A DNA stretch of 64,000 nucleotides. Source: Betaproteobacteria bacterium Ga0077540. GTDB taxonomy: Bacteria; Pseudomonadota; Gammaproteobacteria; Burkholderiales; Methylophilaceae. The translations under genes and the position numbers were made by a program. Below, piece after piece: positions 44,013 through 54,108 of the stretch; the stretch's first letter is position 1, and every line of letters begins with the position of its first letter. The stretch lies in contig LNEP01000014.1 of assembly GCA_001464125.1 (NCBI GenBank), positions 1 to 64,000 of the forward strand, read 5' to 3'. The notes beneath the pieces are model-generated. The model saw only the letters and a list, made by a program, of their open reading frames with translations. It ran no database searches and was not told the DNA's origin.

Positions 44013-44260
44013 CCGAAGAAGATATTTCGCGCGTGATTGAAATGGCATGGGAAGATAGAACGCCATTTGAGGCAATTCAACTGCAGTTTGGGCTCAATCA
44101 GGATGGTGTAATTAAGCTAATGCGCGCTCAATTAAAATCAAGCTCATTCAAACTTTGGCGTGCGCGCACGCACGGACAAAAAACAAAACACCTCAAATTA
44201 CGTTCATCACAGGTCGTCAGACATCAGTCCAAAGAGCACAATAAAGCAAACCGCGTTTAA
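44003..44260 (+). CDS. TIGR03643/DUF2805 family protein
   Basis: 85 residues from a GTG at 44003 (GGAAGGG about 9 nt upstream; longer in-frame GTG starts at 43970 and 43985 are possible). The core LTEEDISRVIEMAWEDRTPF, QFGLNQDGVIKLMRAQLK and SSSFKLWRARTHGQKTKH matches this small conserved family of unknown function with a probable helix-turn-helix-like first half. Overlaps the YbdD-type gene by 10 nt. The very basic tail is family-typical. Confidence 0.75.
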   Translation: MLLTEEDISRVIEMAWEDRTPFEAIQLQFGLNQDGVIKLMRAQLKSSSFKLWRARTHGQKTKHLKLRSSQVVRHQSKEHNKANRV

Positions 44261-44268
44261 GCGGTTTG
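44247..44268 (+). terminator. Hairpin at the end of the cstA gene group
   Basis: CAAACCGC, loop GTTTAA, GCGGTTTG: perfect 8-bp stem over the stop codon of the preceding gene, without a T-tract. Weak terminator or 3'-end stabilising stem. Confidence 0.4.
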
Positions 44269-44390
44269 TGAATACTGTGTTGCGTTAGTGGGCGCTAAGG
44301 ATGTTGGAAATTGATGCAGGTTTAAGACAAACTTAAGTCAAGGCTTCGCTGGCTTAATCCTAAATTAAGCATAGCCAGGATGGTTCACAA

Positions 44391-44585
44391 CTAGTTGCTT
44401 TGATGCAAACGGTCAATTTGCATGTATTCGCCAGTGGCGTTTCTATCGGTTTCAAAATCATTCTCAATCGGATCGTCTTTTACCAAGCGTTTTTTCTTGG
44501 TGGCGTGATATTCCGCGATGACATAGTTCACTTGCTCATCTTGATCGGAGAATTTTTGAAACGTATTTTTGAGCCAATTTAACAT
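44391..44585 (-). CDS. Short hypothetical protein
   Basis: 64 residues, highly charged (KKKRLVKDDPIENDFETDRN), no membrane segment or known motif. The ATG has only a weak purine stretch (AGATAAG) upstream. It stands alone between opposite gene groups. It could be a genuine small protein or chance; codon use is not unlike the neighbours. Confidence 0.4.
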   Translation of the reverse strand: MLNWLKNTFQKFSDQDEQVNYVIAEYHATKKKRLVKDDPIENDFETDRNATGEYMQIDRLHQSN

Positions 44586-44714
44586 ACTTATCTACACATA
44601 TTGAGTTGCTGATGATTTCATAGGTGCAACATATGTGCCAGCAAATTGGCGCTATTTTTGAAAGTTATACTTTTTTAAGTGGCTGATTATATTGATGATA
44701 ATTTCTTTGTAAGA

Positions 44715-44756
44715 GAAAAGCTGACGTTGGCAAATGAAGCATGTCGTCAGCTTTTC
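44715..44756. terminator. Long-stem hairpin downstream of lgt
   Basis: GAAAAGCTGACG and CGTCAGCTTTTC form a perfect 12-bp inverted repeat around an 18-base loop, just after the lgt stop on the minus strand; TTTTC follows the stem on either strand. Likely the lgt terminator; the loop is larger than usual. The rest of 44586-44768 shows nothing else. Confidence 0.5.
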
Positions 44757-44768
44757 AACAATGGCATG

Positions 44769-45560
44769 CTAACAATTTGACGGTTTATCATTACGATGCC
44801 AAAAAAGTAGGACACCAATCAATATCATAGGCAAGCTTAACCACTGGCCCATGCTCAAGCCAAGTCCTAATAAACCTAAATGCGCATCTGGCTCACGCGT
44901 AAACTCTACAATAAACCGGAAGCTTCCATACAACATCAAGAACAGCGCAGAAATGCTGCCCGTAGGCCTAGGTTTGCGAGAGAACCACCATAGCACTGCA
45001 AACATGACCAAGCCCTCCAAGATAAACTCATACAACTGAGACGGGTGTCTAGCCAAGCGGTCTACCTGTGGAAATATCATACCGTATTCACTGCCAGTAG
45101 GGCGGCCCCACAACTCACCGTTGATAAAGTTGCCCATGCGACCTGCCCCCAGCCCTAGCGGTACCAGTGGTGCCACAAAATCCATGATTTTTAGCCATGG
45201 CTGTGGGTGCTTTTTGGTGAACACATACATGGCCACCAATACCCCCAAAAATCCACCATGAAAGCTCATGCCGCCTTGCCATATTTTAAATAGGTTTATT
45301 GGGTTGGCGATTAAATCCGAGAATTGGTAAAACAGCATATAACCAATTCTACCGCCCAAAATCACCCCTAACGCACCATAAAATAGCGCATCGTCCAGCA
45401 TTTGTGTATTCCATTTAAACCAAGGTTTATGCTTAATTTGGTATTTGCCTAGCAACAAAAATGCAACAAAACCAATTAAATACATCAAACCGTACCAATG
45501 AATGCCAAAGCTGTCTGTGATTTGTAGTGCAATCGGGTTAAATTGTGGGTGGGTTATCAT
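44769..45560 (-). CDS. lgt: Prolipoprotein diacylglyceryl transferase
   Basis: 263 residues, seven membrane segments. GLGAGRMGNFINGELWGRPT is the Lgt signature, with the catalytic-loop RHPSQLYE later. It moves diacylglycerol from phosphatidylglycerol to the lipobox cysteine of lipoprotein precursors in the inner membrane. Divergent from ilvD across 63 bp. Confidence 0.95.
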   Translation of the reverse strand: MITHPQFNPIALQITDSFGIHWYGLMYLIGFVAFLLLGKYQIKHKPWFKWNTQMLDDALFYGALGVILGGRIGYMLFYQFSDLIANPINLFKIWQGGMSFHGGFLGVLVAMYVFTKKHPQPWLKIMDFVAPLVPLGLGAGRMGNFINGELWGRPTGSEYGMIFPQVDRLARHPSQLYEFILEGLVMFAVLWWFSRKPRPTGSISALFLMLYGSFRFIVEFTREPDAHLGLLGLGLSMGQWLSLPMILIGVLLFWHRNDKPSNC

Positions 45561-45623
45561 GAATCGCCTTAGAATGCGGTAAAATAGCGACCATTATACG
45601 TTTAATTGCTTTGAGGTTTAACC

Positions 45624-47477
45624 ATGCCTGTTTATCGTTCTCATACCACTACGCAAGGCCGAAATATGGCCGGTGCACGCGCATTATGGCGTGCTACAGG
45701 CATGAAGGATGAGGATTTTTCCAAGCCGATTATTGCCATTGCCAACTCTTTTACGCAGTTTGTGCCTGGTCATGTGCATTTAAAAGATTTAGGTCAATTG
45801 GTTGCGCGCGAGATTGAGCGTGCTGGCGGTGTCGCCAAAGAGTTCAATACCATTGCCGTTGATGACGGGATTGCCATGGGGCATGGTGGCATGTTGTACA
45901 GCTTGCCCAGCCGTGATTTGATTGCAGACAGCGTGGAGTATATGGTGAATGCGCATTGTGCGGATGCGCTGGTGTGTATATCTAACTGTGACAAGATTAC
46001 CCCGGGTATGTTGATGGCGGCGCTACGCTTGAATATCCCTGTCGTCTTCGTATCAGGCGGCCCGATGGAGGCAGGTAAAGTCAATTGGCAGGGCAATACG
46101 CATAAGTTAGACTTGGTCGATGCCATGGTGGCCGCGGCGGATGACAAAGTGAGTGACGCTGAGAGTGAGGCGATTGAACGTGAAGCCTGCCCAACCTGTG
46201 GTTCTTGCTCTGGGATGTTCACCGCTAACTCCATGAACTGCTTAACTGAGGCTTTGGGTTTAAGTTTACCTGGCAATGGCTCAACGTTAGCTACACATGC
46301 TGCGCGTAAAGAATTGTTTTTAAAGGCGGGCCGTTTGATTGTCGATTTGGCCAAGCGTCATTATGAGCAAGATGATTACACCGTATTGCCACGCAACATT
46401 GCAACGTTTAAGGCCTTTGAAAATGCCATGGCACTGGATGTGGCCATGGGTGGTTCTACCAATACTGTGTTGCATTTGCTGGCGGCTGCGCATGAAGCTG
46501 GCGTAGATTTCACCATGAAAGACATTGATCGCATTTCGCGTCATGTGCCTTGCGTCTGTAAAGTGGCGCCTGCAACCGCCAAATACCATATGGAAGATGT
46601 CCACCGTGCAGGGGGTGTGATGGGTATTTTGGGTGAGTTAAATCGTGCTGGCGTCATTCATGGTGAGGTTGCTACTGTGCATGCTCCAACCATGCGTGAA
46701 GCTCTGGCAAAATGGGATATTGCTGCATCTCAAGACGAAGAGGCACACAAGCTTTTTAAAGCTGCCCCAGGTGGCATTAGAACCACCATTGCGTTTAGTC
46801 AGAGCATGTTATGGCCGGATTTAGATATTGATCGTCAAGAGGGTTGTATTCGAGATAAAGCCCATGCCTATTCACAAGATGGTGGTTTGGCGGTGTTGTA
46901 CGGCAATATTGCCTTGGATGGTTGTATTGTGAAAACTGCCGGGGTAGATGACAGTATTCTCAAATTTACAGGCCGTGCCCGTATATTCGAAAGCCAAGAT
47001 GCTGCAGTGGAAGCGATTCTTGCCGATAATGTTGTAGCAGGGGATGTGGTCGTGATTCGCTACGAGGGCCCACGTGGTGGCCCCGGTATGCAAGAAATGC
47101 TCTACCCAACTTCTTATCTGAAATCTAAGGGCTTGGGTAAAGCCTGTGCACTGCTTACAGATGGCCGTTTTTCTGGGGGTACTTCCGGTTTAAGTATCGG
47201 TCATGCTTCGCCGGAAGCCGCAGAGGGTGGTGCCATTGGTTTGGTCGAAGAGGGCGATACCATCGAAATTGATATTCCTAATCGCACCATACACTTGGCT
47301 GTCAGTGATGCAGAATTGTCCGACCGCCGTGCGCATATGGAGGCCAAAGGGAAGGATGCTTGGAAGCCTGTTAAACGTGAGCGCTATGTATCCCCCGCAT
47401 TACGTGCCTATGCCGCAATGAGTACATCTGCAGCCAAAGGCGCAGTACGAGATGTTGCACAAATTGAAAGAAACTAA
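45624..47477 (+). CDS. ilvD: Dihydroxy-acid dehydratase
   Basis: 617 residues, the full-length type. Iron-sulfur cysteines lie in [10 protein letters not shown] and [18 protein letters not shown]; the C-terminal [14 protein letters not shown] is conserved. Third common step of valine, leucine and isoleucine synthesis. Divergent from lgt. The next gene starts 6 nt after the stop. Confidence 0.97.
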   Translation: MPVYRSHTTTQGRNMAGARALWRATGMKDEDFSKPIIAIANSFTQFVPGHVHLKDLGQLVAREIERAGGVAKEFNTIAVDDGIAMGHGGMLYSLPSRDLIADSVEYMVNAHCADALVCISNCDKITPGMLMAALRLNIPVVFVSGGPMEAGKVNWQGNTHKLDLVDAMVAAADDKVSDAESEAIEREACPTCGSCSGMFTANSMNCLTEALGLSLPGNGSTLATHAARKELFLKAGRLIVDLAKRHYEQDDYTVLPRNIATFKAFENAMALDVAMGGSTNTVLHLLAAAHEAGVDFTMKDIDRISRHVPCVCKVAPATAKYHMEDVHRAGGVMGILGELNRAGVIHGEVATVHAPTMREALAKWDIAASQDEEAHKLFKAAPGGIRTTIAFSQSMLWPDLDIDRQEGCIRDKAHAYSQDGGLAVLYGNIALDGCIVKTAGVDDSILKFTGRARIFESQDAAVEAILADNVVAGDVVVIRYEGPRGGPGMQEMLYPTSYLKSKGLGKACALLTDGRFSGGTSGLSIGHASPEAAEGGAIGLVEEGDTIEIDIPNRTIHLAVSDAELSDRRAHMEAKGKDAWKPVKRERYVSPALRAYAAMSTSAAKGAVRDVAQIERN

Positions 47478-47482
47478 CATTT

Positions 47483-48424
47483 ATGGCCACCAAAAATAGC
47501 ATGGAAAATATTTTGTTTGCGACACAAACCAACTTAGACGGCACCATCGTCCACCCACATCTCACTTTTACCGAAGATGAAAATGGTTTGCAGTACATTG
47601 AGGTGGATAACCAATATGCAACAGCTAAAATTGCACTGCAGGGCGGTCAAGTCATTCAATGGCAGCCTAAAGCAGAAAAGCATCCTGTACTGTGGTTATC
47701 CGACCATGCTAGATACGTAAAAGGACGCTCAATTCGTGGTGGCGTGCCAATTTGTTGGCCTTGGTTTGGCGCACATCCTACGGATAGCACTTTGTGTCCG
47801 CATGGGTTTGCACGCGTGATTCCTTGGCAGTTTATTGATGCGGATACCGCTTACTCTGGTGCGACACGCATTGCATTGCAAATGTTGCATACGCCAGAGG
47901 CGCAACGTCAGTTGTCTTATCCTTATGTACTCACGCTGATGATTACCATCGGTCGACGTCTTAAGATTGATTTAGCGACTACTAACAAAGCAGCGCATCC
48001 ATTTATGATCGGTGAAGCGTTTCATACCTACCTTAATGTGAGCGACATTGAGAAAATTCGCATCACTGGCCTGCAAGAGTGTCTGTATGCTGACAAAGTA
48101 AGGCAGTATGAGCGTCATGTAGAGCATAGTCTGCTCAAATTCAATGGTGAGTTTGACCGTGTTTATTTGAATCATAGTGCTGACTGTATTGTGCATGATT
48201 CCGACTTTAATCGACTGATTCGCGTCTCTAAATCTGGCAGTAATACGACTGTGGTGTGGACGCCTTGGGAAGAAAAAGCACATGCACTTGGTGATATGGG
48301 TAATGATGACGAGTGGCGCAAAATGATTTGCGTAGAGTCTGCCAATGCCATGGAAAACTCTGTTGTGATTAACCCAGGTAGAACACATAACTTCTCTGTG
48401 GAATACAGTGTAGAGGCGCTTTAG
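47483..48424 (+). CDS. D-hexose-6-phosphate mutarotase (aldose 1-epimerase family)
   Basis: 313 residues. PVLWLSDHARYVKGRSIRGG then VPICWPWFGAHP, HGFARVIPWQ, GEAFHTYL and NPGRTHNFS match the YeaD-like hexose-6-phosphate epimerase group of the galactose mutarotase superfamily, with the catalytic histidine/glutamate in the usual places. Expected role: interconversion of anomers of glucose-6-phosphate. Likely cotranscribed with ilvD. Confidence 0.87.
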   Translation: MATKNSMENILFATQTNLDGTIVHPHLTFTEDENGLQYIEVDNQYATAKIALQGGQVIQWQPKAEKHPVLWLSDHARYVKGRSIRGGVPICWPWFGAHPTDSTLCPHGFARVIPWQFIDADTAYSGATRIALQMLHTPEAQRQLSYPYVLTLMITIGRRLKIDLATTNKAAHPFMIGEAFHTYLNVSDIEKIRITGLQECLYADKVRQYERHVEHSLLKFNGEFDRVYLNHSADCIVHDSDFNRLIRVSKSGSNTTVVWTPWEEKAHALGDMGNDDEWRKMICVESANAMENSVVINPGRTHNFSVEYSVEAL

Positions 48425-48535
48425 CTTTCTTCTTTTATTTTTGTATTTACAAACGAAAAGTAAAGCGCTAGGTCAACGCAAGCAGTCATTACCACGTTAA
48501 AGGTTGGCAATTCAATGATTGAGTGTATGTGGTGG

Positions 48536-48569
48536 TTAAAAATCCCTACGAGCTATTGTGGATTTTTAA
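48536..48569 (+). terminator. Terminator-like hairpin after the ilvD-epimerase pair
   Basis: TTAAAAATCC, 14-base loop, GGATTTTTAA: perfect 10-bp AT-rich stem whose 3' arm carries its own T5. It overlaps the candidate cytochrome promoter, so ending one transcript and starting the next happen in the same 50 bp. Confidence 0.45.
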
Positions 48570-48583
48570 ATAATAGGTATGAT
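48556..48583 (+). promoter_or_regulatory. Candidate promoter of the cytochrome c gene
   Basis: TTGTGG, 16-bp spacer, TATGAT, about 60 bp before the cytochrome ATG with its AAGGAG. The -35 and -10 are fair matches. Confidence 0.45.
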
Positions 48584-48642
48584 GCTGCATGCAAAAAATA
48601 TTGCAGGTTTTTATAAATTTGACGGTAATTCAAGGAGATAGC

Positions 48643-48966
48643 ATGAAAGTTTTATTATCAACAATTGCGGCGGCCACCATGTTATTAGCTGGCCAAGTAA
48701 ATGCTGCAGATGCAGAAGCTGCTAAAGCGCTTGCGCAAAAAAGTGGCTGTTTAGCATGTCATAGTATCGATAAAAAAGTATTAGGCCCATCATACAAAGA
48801 TGTCGCTGCAAAATACAAAGGCGATAAAACAGCAGAAGCTAAGTTAATCGAAAAAGTGAAAAAAGGCGGTAGCGGTGTATGGGGTCCAATGCCTATGCCA
48901 GCAAACAGCCCACAAGTAAAAGATGCAGACATCAAAACAATCGTTCAGTGGATTTTGACAATGTAA
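48643..48966 (+). CDS. Class I cytochrome c (c-551/c-552 type)
   Basis: 107 residues from the ATG at 48643 (AAGGAG upstream; a longer frame from 48589 is rejected because it hides the signal peptide). Signal peptide to residue 21 (LLAGQVNA), heme site CLACH at 35-39, axial methionine in WGPMPMPANS. A small periplasmic electron carrier; in methylotrophs such proteins can accept electrons from methanol dehydrogenase or feed oxidases, but nothing here decides this. Confidence 0.92.
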   Translation: MKVLLSTIAAATMLLAGQVNAADAEAAKALAQKSGCLACHSIDKKVLGPSYKDVAAKYKGDKTAEAKLIEKVKKGGSGVWGPMPMPANSPQVKDADIKTIVQWILTM

Positions 48967-48986
48967 TCAAGCAGTTTCAGTATTTT

Positions 48987-49014
48987 AAAGCCAGCTACTA
49001 AGCTGGCTTTTTTA
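48987..49014 (+). terminator. Terminator of the cytochrome c gene
   Basis: AAGCCAGCT, loop ACTA, AGCTGGCTT and T6 in all, about 20 bp after the stop. Strong intrinsic terminator. Confidence 0.85.
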
Positions 49015-49038
49015 TTCATTAAGTTTTAGTCAGTACTT

Positions 49039-50388
49039 TTAGTCAACCAACCCTAGTAAATATAAAAATACGGCGAAAATGGCAACAGGTGCAACGTAGT
49101 TATTAGTAATCGTCCAAATTCGGTAGGGGAAAGTTTTAAGATTCAGCTCATCTTGTATATGCTCTTTTCGCATCACGTAACCAGCAAACAGAGCCATCAT
49201 TAATCCGCCCAAAGGCAACATAATGGTAGACGTCAGTTTATCTAAGGTATCGAAAATGCCTAGCCCAAATACAATAGTGACAGATTTCCAAGCATTGAAT
49301 GACAATGAAACTGCGATGCCCAGTAGCCAGACAGCAATACCTAGGGCCAAAGTCGCGTGTGTACGTCTAATCTGGGTGTTCTCCACAACCCAAGCGATAG
49401 TAGGTTCTACCAAAGAGATGGCTGAAGTCCATGCAGCAAAGGCAACTAAAGTGAAAAAGAGCACTGCAATCACACTGCCTCCAGGCATATGGCCAAATGC
49501 GATAGGCAATGTCTGAAAAATCAAGCCAGGGCCGGCATTAGGTGCGAGATGATTTGCAAATACTAATGAGTAAATGGCAAGGCCAACCAATAAGCCAAGC
49601 ATGGTGTCGGCGATAGCAATATAAATGGTGGTACGAGCAATAGAAACGTTGCGCTGTAGATAAGAGCCGTACACCATCACTGCCCCCATGCCTAAACTCA
49701 AAGAAAAGAATGCATGCCCAAGCGCGGAGAGCACTGCGACTGGCGTAATTTTAGAAAAGTCAAAAGTAAACATAAATTGATAAGCGGCATTCATATCACC
49801 TACAGACATGCTGTATCCCAGCAGAATCAATAAAATTGCAAACAATGCTGGAATTAAAATGTTGTTGGCTTTTTCTAGGCCGGAACTGACGCCGCGTGCT
49901 ACCACCCCCATGGTCATGACCATAAATATGGTATGCCAAAAGATTAGTAGAAATGGTGTGCTAAGCAAGGTTTCAAATGTTTGAGTGGATACTTCGGCAG
50001 AAATGTTGTGAAAAGTACCTTGCATCGAAAAGGTAATATAGCTCAGTACCCATCCGCCAATCACGCTGTAAAACCCTAAAATAAGAACGCCAGCTAGCAT
50101 GCCTGCGGCACCTAGATATTTCCAATAGGCTGAGGCGTTAGCTTCTATCGCCAATTGTTGCATCGCATTGAAGGGGTTTTTTTGTGCGCGGCGTCCCAGC
50201 ATGATTTCGGTCATCATCAGAGGTATGCCAACAAAGAAAATGCAAGCGATAAACACCAGCACAAATGCGCTTCCACCATTCACGCCTATCATGTAGGGTA
50301 ATTTCCAGATATTGCCTAGGCCAATGGCAGAGCCTGCTGTGGCGAGCATAAAGGTCCAACGGTTTTTCCACGCACCACGATGCTGCAT
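49039..50388 (-). CDS. Sodium-dependent transporter, NSS family
   Basis: 449 residues, eleven to twelve membrane segments. WTFMLATAGSAIGLGNIWKL then PYMIGVNGGSAFVLVF is the neurotransmitter:sodium symporter (LeuT/MhsT-like) start, with unwound helix 1 that binds Na+ and substrate. Imports amino acids with Na+. Lies 14 nt after the alanine/glycine symporter gene in the same direction. Confidence 0.9.
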   Translation of the reverse strand: MQHRGAWKNRWTFMLATAGSAIGLGNIWKLPYMIGVNGGSAFVLVFIACIFFVGIPLMMTEIMLGRRAQKNPFNAMQQLAIEANASAYWKYLGAAGMLAGVLILGFYSVIGGWVLSYITFSMQGTFHNISAEVSTQTFETLLSTPFLLIFWHTIFMVMTMGVVARGVSSGLEKANNILIPALFAILLILLGYSMSVGDMNAAYQFMFTFDFSKITPVAVLSALGHAFFSLSLGMGAVMVYGSYLQRNVSIARTTIYIAIADTMLGLLVGLAIYSLVFANHLAPNAGPGLIFQTLPIAFGHMPGGSVIAVLFFTLVAFAAWTSAISLVEPTIAWVVENTQIRRTHATLALGIAVWLLGIAVSLSFNAWKSVTIVFGLGIFDTLDKLTSTIMLPLGGLMMALFAGYVMRKEHIQDELNLKTFPYRIWTITNNYVAPVAIFAVFLYLLGLVD

Positions 50389-50402
50389 TCCAAAACTCCT
50401 AG

Positions 50403-51734
50403 TTACTTTTTCTTGCTTGTAAAGTAGCGATCCGTTTCTTGCTTGATAATTTTAGATAGGAGTATCAGTCCAATCAGGTTGGGTATTGCCATCATGCCAT
50501 TCATCAGGTCTGAGAAGTTCCAGACAAATTCCAGACTAGTGACTGCACCCACCATCACTGCGACAGTAAATACGATGCGATAGATTTTGATAGCGCGGGG
50601 GCCAAATAGAAATTCAACGGCTTTTTCACCGTAATAATTCCAGCCAATCACGGTGGAGTAGGCAAAAAGTGCGATTGATACAGCGACTAAAACACTGCCA
50701 GCAGGCCCAAGTGTTTCGGCCATGCTGGCGCTAGTTAGCTCGGCTGGGCCTATGCCTTGTGTCCAGCTGGTTGCTGTAAGAATCACTAGTGCAGTCATAG
50801 TGCAGACTACTAAGGTGTCGATAAATGTTTGTGTCATACTTACCAAGGCCTGTTTCACAGGATCATTCGTGCGTGCAGCAGCGGCTGCAATAGGCGCCGA
50901 ACCCATGCCAGATTCATTGGAAAATACCCCGCGCGCGATCCCGTAACGCATGGCGGCAGCAATGGTAGCACCGACAAATCCGCCAGTGGCTGCAGCAGGG
51001 TTAAAGGCATGATAGAAGATGAGACCAATGGCATGTGGTATTTCGCTCGCATTGAGCGCTAACACATATAAGCTACACCCCACATACACAACAATCATAA
51101 TGGGTACCAAATAAGAGGTGAATTTACTGATACTGCGTATACCGCCAATGATGACCAACCCGGTCAGCAAAGTTAGCACGATGCCAGTGGTGACGGTGGG
51201 GATCTGAAAAGTCGCTTCAAAAATTTTAGCGGTGGCGTTGACTTGCGTCATGTTGCCAATGCCAAAGGATGCACATGCTGTAAAAATGGCGAATAAAGTG
51301 CCTAACCACGGTAGATTGGCACCGTTGGTGAGATAGTACATCGGGCCGCCACGCATGCCATGAGGGCCTTTTTCTCGATACTTCACTGCCAGTACTGCTT
51401 CGCTGTACTTGGTTGCCATACCAACTAAGCCTGTCATCCACATCCAAAATACAGCGCCTGGGCCGCCTAAGGTAATGGCTGTAGCTACGCCTACAATATT
51501 ACCGATACCAACTGTGGCGGCTAGGGCAGTCATCAATGCGGCAAAGTGACTGATATCGCCTTCGTGATGGTGATCTTTTTGAAAAATGAGGCGAAACGCA
51601 TGAGGGAGTACACGAAATTGCATGCCTTTTAGGAGGATAGTGAGATACAAGCCAGTGCCGACCAGTAAGGTCAACATGATAGGCCCCCACACAAAATTAG
51701 ATAAGGTGGCGACGAGCTGTTCGATTGCGTGCAT
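50403..51734 (-). CDS. Alanine/glycine:cation symporter, AGCS family
   Basis: 443 residues, about eleven membrane segments. GIGNIVGVATAITLGGPGAV, GPHGMRGGPMYYL and FSNESGMGSAPIAAAA are AGCS signatures (AlsT/DagA/YaaJ type). Imports alanine or glycine with Na+ or H+. Forms a two-gene unit with the NSS transporter; AAGGGAG precedes the ATG and TATAAT stands about 25 bp upstream. Confidence 0.92.
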   Translation of the reverse strand: MHAIEQLVATLSNFVWGPIMLTLLVGTGLYLTILLKGMQFRVLPHAFRLIFQKDHHHEGDISHFAALMTALAATVGIGNIVGVATAITLGGPGAVFWMWMTGLVGMATKYSEAVLAVKYREKGPHGMRGGPMYYLTNGANLPWLGTLFAIFTACASFGIGNMTQVNATAKIFEATFQIPTVTTGIVLTLLTGLVIIGGIRSISKFTSYLVPIMIVVYVGCSLYVLALNASEIPHAIGLIFYHAFNPAAATGGFVGATIAAAMRYGIARGVFSNESGMGSAPIAAAAARTNDPVKQALVSMTQTFIDTLVVCTMTALVILTATSWTQGIGPAELTSASMAETLGPAGSVLVAVSIALFAYSTVIGWNYYGEKAVEFLFGPRAIKIYRIVFTVAVMVGAVTSLEFVWNFSDLMNGMMAIPNLIGLILLSKIIKQETDRYFTSKKK

Positions 51735-51821
51735 GTATGACTCCCTTTTTAGGGGATTATAGCGACAAATGACGCCGTATAGATAGTTAAGGCAAGTACC
51801 TAAAATTGACTAGGTGCAGAT

Positions 51822-53144
51822 TTAACTTCGAAAGTGTTCTGCGAGCACTTTGATCATGGATAAATGATCCGCGACACCTGCGCTTTCACGCACACTGTGC
51901 ATCGCCCACATAGGGTTACCCACATCTACGCTGGCAACTCCCAATTTTGCCGCAAGAATCGGCCCAATAGTACTGCCGCAACCTAAATCGGTACGATGTG
52001 CATACTGTTGATAAGGTATACCGGCACGTTCACATAATTGGATAAAGCGCGCGGAGGTATCGGCATTGGTGCTGTAGCGTTGGTTGACGTTGGTTTTAAT
52101 CACAGGGCCTTGGTTTACGCGCACATGATGGCATGGCTCATACACGCCAGCATGGTTGGGATGAAACGCATGTGCCATATCTGCGCTGATAAAAAAGCTA
52201 CTAGCCAGTGCGCGTAAGCGGCCTTCCTCATCAGTATTGGTGGCGCTGCATATGCGCTGGATAATGTCCTGCATATAGCTGCCACCTGCCCCGGTTGCGC
52301 TTTCGCTGCCCACTTCCTCGTGGTCGAACAACGCACATATCGCGGTAGTTGTTTGGTCGCGCGTATCCGTTAATGCACTGATGGCAGCATGGCAAGAGGC
52401 AAGGTTGTCTAATTGACTGTTGGCAATAAAATCCTCATCGACGCCCCAAAAGCTACCTTTTTGCGTGTCGTAGACATTCAAGTCCCAAGTGAGGATGTCG
52501 CTAGCTTGGATGTTTAATTGCGCCGCAATTTTGTTAGTGAATAAAGCGTAGGCTTCTTCATGGTTTGGCGATAAGCCAAATATCAAAGGTAAGCCGGTTT
52601 GTTTATTTAATACTAAGCCTTTATCATTCACTTCTCGGTTCATATGAATGGCAATGTTAGGCAAACGTACCGCAGACTGATTAAATTTAATTAAATGCGT
52701 ATCAAAGCTGTTGCCATTTCTTACATTCACACGACCAGCCAGGCTCAAATCACGGTCGGTAAAAGTGGCCAGAATAGGCCCACCATAGACTTCAACGCCC
52801 AGTTGTGCAATGCCATCATTGCTTTGTGCGGCTTTCGGTTTGATGCGCAAACCGGGCGAATCAGTATGCGCGCCAACCATGCGGAAACCAGATTCTGCAA
52901 TAGGTGCGTTACCTAATACAAAGGCAATGATCGACGCGCCATCACGTACCACAAAATAGCGACCATTCTTTTTAAATTGCCAAGGTTCGTTTTCGCGCAG
53001 ACACTTGAATCCATTGGCTTTGAGCATGGCTGCTGTAGTCGCCACCACATGCCATGGGCTTGGGCTATTGTCGATGTAATCGAGAAGCGCCTGTGCGGAG
53101 TTTTTGGCTTGCGCTGTTATGTTCGCTTGTGGTGTTATGGTCAT
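51822..53144 (-). CDS. apeB: M18 family aminopeptidase
   Basis: 440 residues from the ATG at 53144, 2 nt after the hemF stop (a GTG at 53156 would overlap hemF). Metal-binding pieces in order: GAHTDSPGLRIKP, LFDHEEVGSESATGAGG and the C-terminal HSVRESAG. Aspartyl-type aminopeptidase family M18, a large cytosolic zinc enzyme that trims acidic and other N-terminal residues. Confidence 0.92.
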   Translation of the reverse strand: MTITPQANITAQAKNSAQALLDYIDNSPSPWHVVATTAAMLKANGFKCLRENEPWQFKKNGRYFVVRDGASIIAFVLGNAPIAESGFRMVGAHTDSPGLRIKPKAAQSNDGIAQLGVEVYGGPILATFTDRDLSLAGRVNVRNGNSFDTHLIKFNQSAVRLPNIAIHMNREVNDKGLVLNKQTGLPLIFGLSPNHEEAYALFTNKIAAQLNIQASDILTWDLNVYDTQKGSFWGVDEDFIANSQLDNLASCHAAISALTDTRDQTTTAICALFDHEEVGSESATGAGGSYMQDIIQRICSATNTDEEGRLRALASSFFISADMAHAFHPNHAGVYEPCHHVRVNQGPVIKTNVNQRYSTNADTSARFIQLCERAGIPYQQYAHRTDLGCGSTIGPILAAKLGVASVDVGNPMWAMHSVRESAGVADHLSMIKVLAEHFRS

Positions 53145-53146
53145 GG

Positions 53147-54067
53147 CTAAACCCACTGTTTCTCAATAAGAAAATCGGTATATAGTTTGGCTTCTGGGCT
53201 GCCGGCTTCTGGCTTCCAATCGTAGCGCCATTTCACTATGGGTGGCATGGAGAGCAATATGGATTCAGTGCGACCATTGGATTGCAATCCGAATAATGTG
53301 CCACGATCAAACACCAGATTAAATTCGACATAACGACCACGGCGATAGGCTTGGAAGTCGCGTTCTCGCTCACCGTAAAGCGTGTCTTTTCTGCGTTGTG
53401 CAATAGGCAAATAAGCATTTAGGAACGCATCGCCCACGGCACGCTGTAAAGCAAAACTTTGCTCAAAGCCCAATGCATGGAAGTCATCAAAAAATACGCC
53501 GCCAATGCCGCGCGGCTCCTGACGATGTTTGAGATAGAAATACTGATCGCACCATTGTTTAAATTTAGCGTAGTAATCATCTCCAAACGGTGCAAGCGCT
53601 TCTTTATTGATGCGATGGAAATGAATGCAATCTTCTTCAAATGGGTAATAAGGTGTCAAATCCATGCCACCGCCAAACCACCAAATATCTTGTTCGCTAT
53701 TGTCTTGTGCTTTCGCCACAAAAAACCGCACATTCATATGTACGGTCGGGATATAGGGATTGTGTGGATGAAATACGAGGGAAACGCCCATGGCCTCCCA
53801 ATGTCGGCCCGCTGCCTCTGGGTGGGCTACGCTTGCTGCTGGAGGTAACTTATTGCCAATCACATGTGAAAAGCCAATGCCAGCGCGCTCAAACACATTG
53901 CCGTTTTCCAACATGCATGAGGTACCACCTCCGCCCTCGGGACGTTGCCAGCTATCATGCAGAAAGGTCTTACCATCGACCAATTCAATAGCCTCTACAA
54001 TTTTGCTTTGTAGGCTTTGTAGATATTCAAATACAGCCTGTGTATGGATTGGTTTCGTCTCAGTCAT
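53147..54067 (-). CDS. hemF: Oxygen-dependent coproporphyrinogen III oxidase
   Basis: 306 residues. [40 protein letters not shown] and [11 protein letters not shown] are HemF signatures. It converts coproporphyrinogen III to protoporphyrinogen IX with O2, so this organism makes heme aerobically. Follows purD by 41 nt. Confidence 0.97.
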   Translation of the reverse strand: MTETKPIHTQAVFEYLQSLQSKIVEAIELVDGKTFLHDSWQRPEGGGGTSCMLENGNVFERAGIGFSHVIGNKLPPAASVAHPEAAGRHWEAMGVSLVFHPHNPYIPTVHMNVRFFVAKAQDNSEQDIWWFGGGMDLTPYYPFEEDCIHFHRINKEALAPFGDDYYAKFKQWCDQYFYLKHRQEPRGIGGVFFDDFHALGFEQSFALQRAVGDAFLNAYLPIAQRRKDTLYGERERDFQAYRRGRYVEFNLVFDRGTLFGLQSNGRTESILLSMPPIVKWRYDWKPEAGSPEAKLYTDFLIEKQWV

Positions 54068-54108
54068 GGTTTGGGTGTTTTATTAGCATGGGTTGTGGCG
54101 TGCGCCGA

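Noticed and set aside
45794-46354. 186-residue minus-strand reading frame inside ilvD
   Set aside because: Antisense to conserved ilvD sequence including its iron-sulfur motif; composition typical of a shadow frame.
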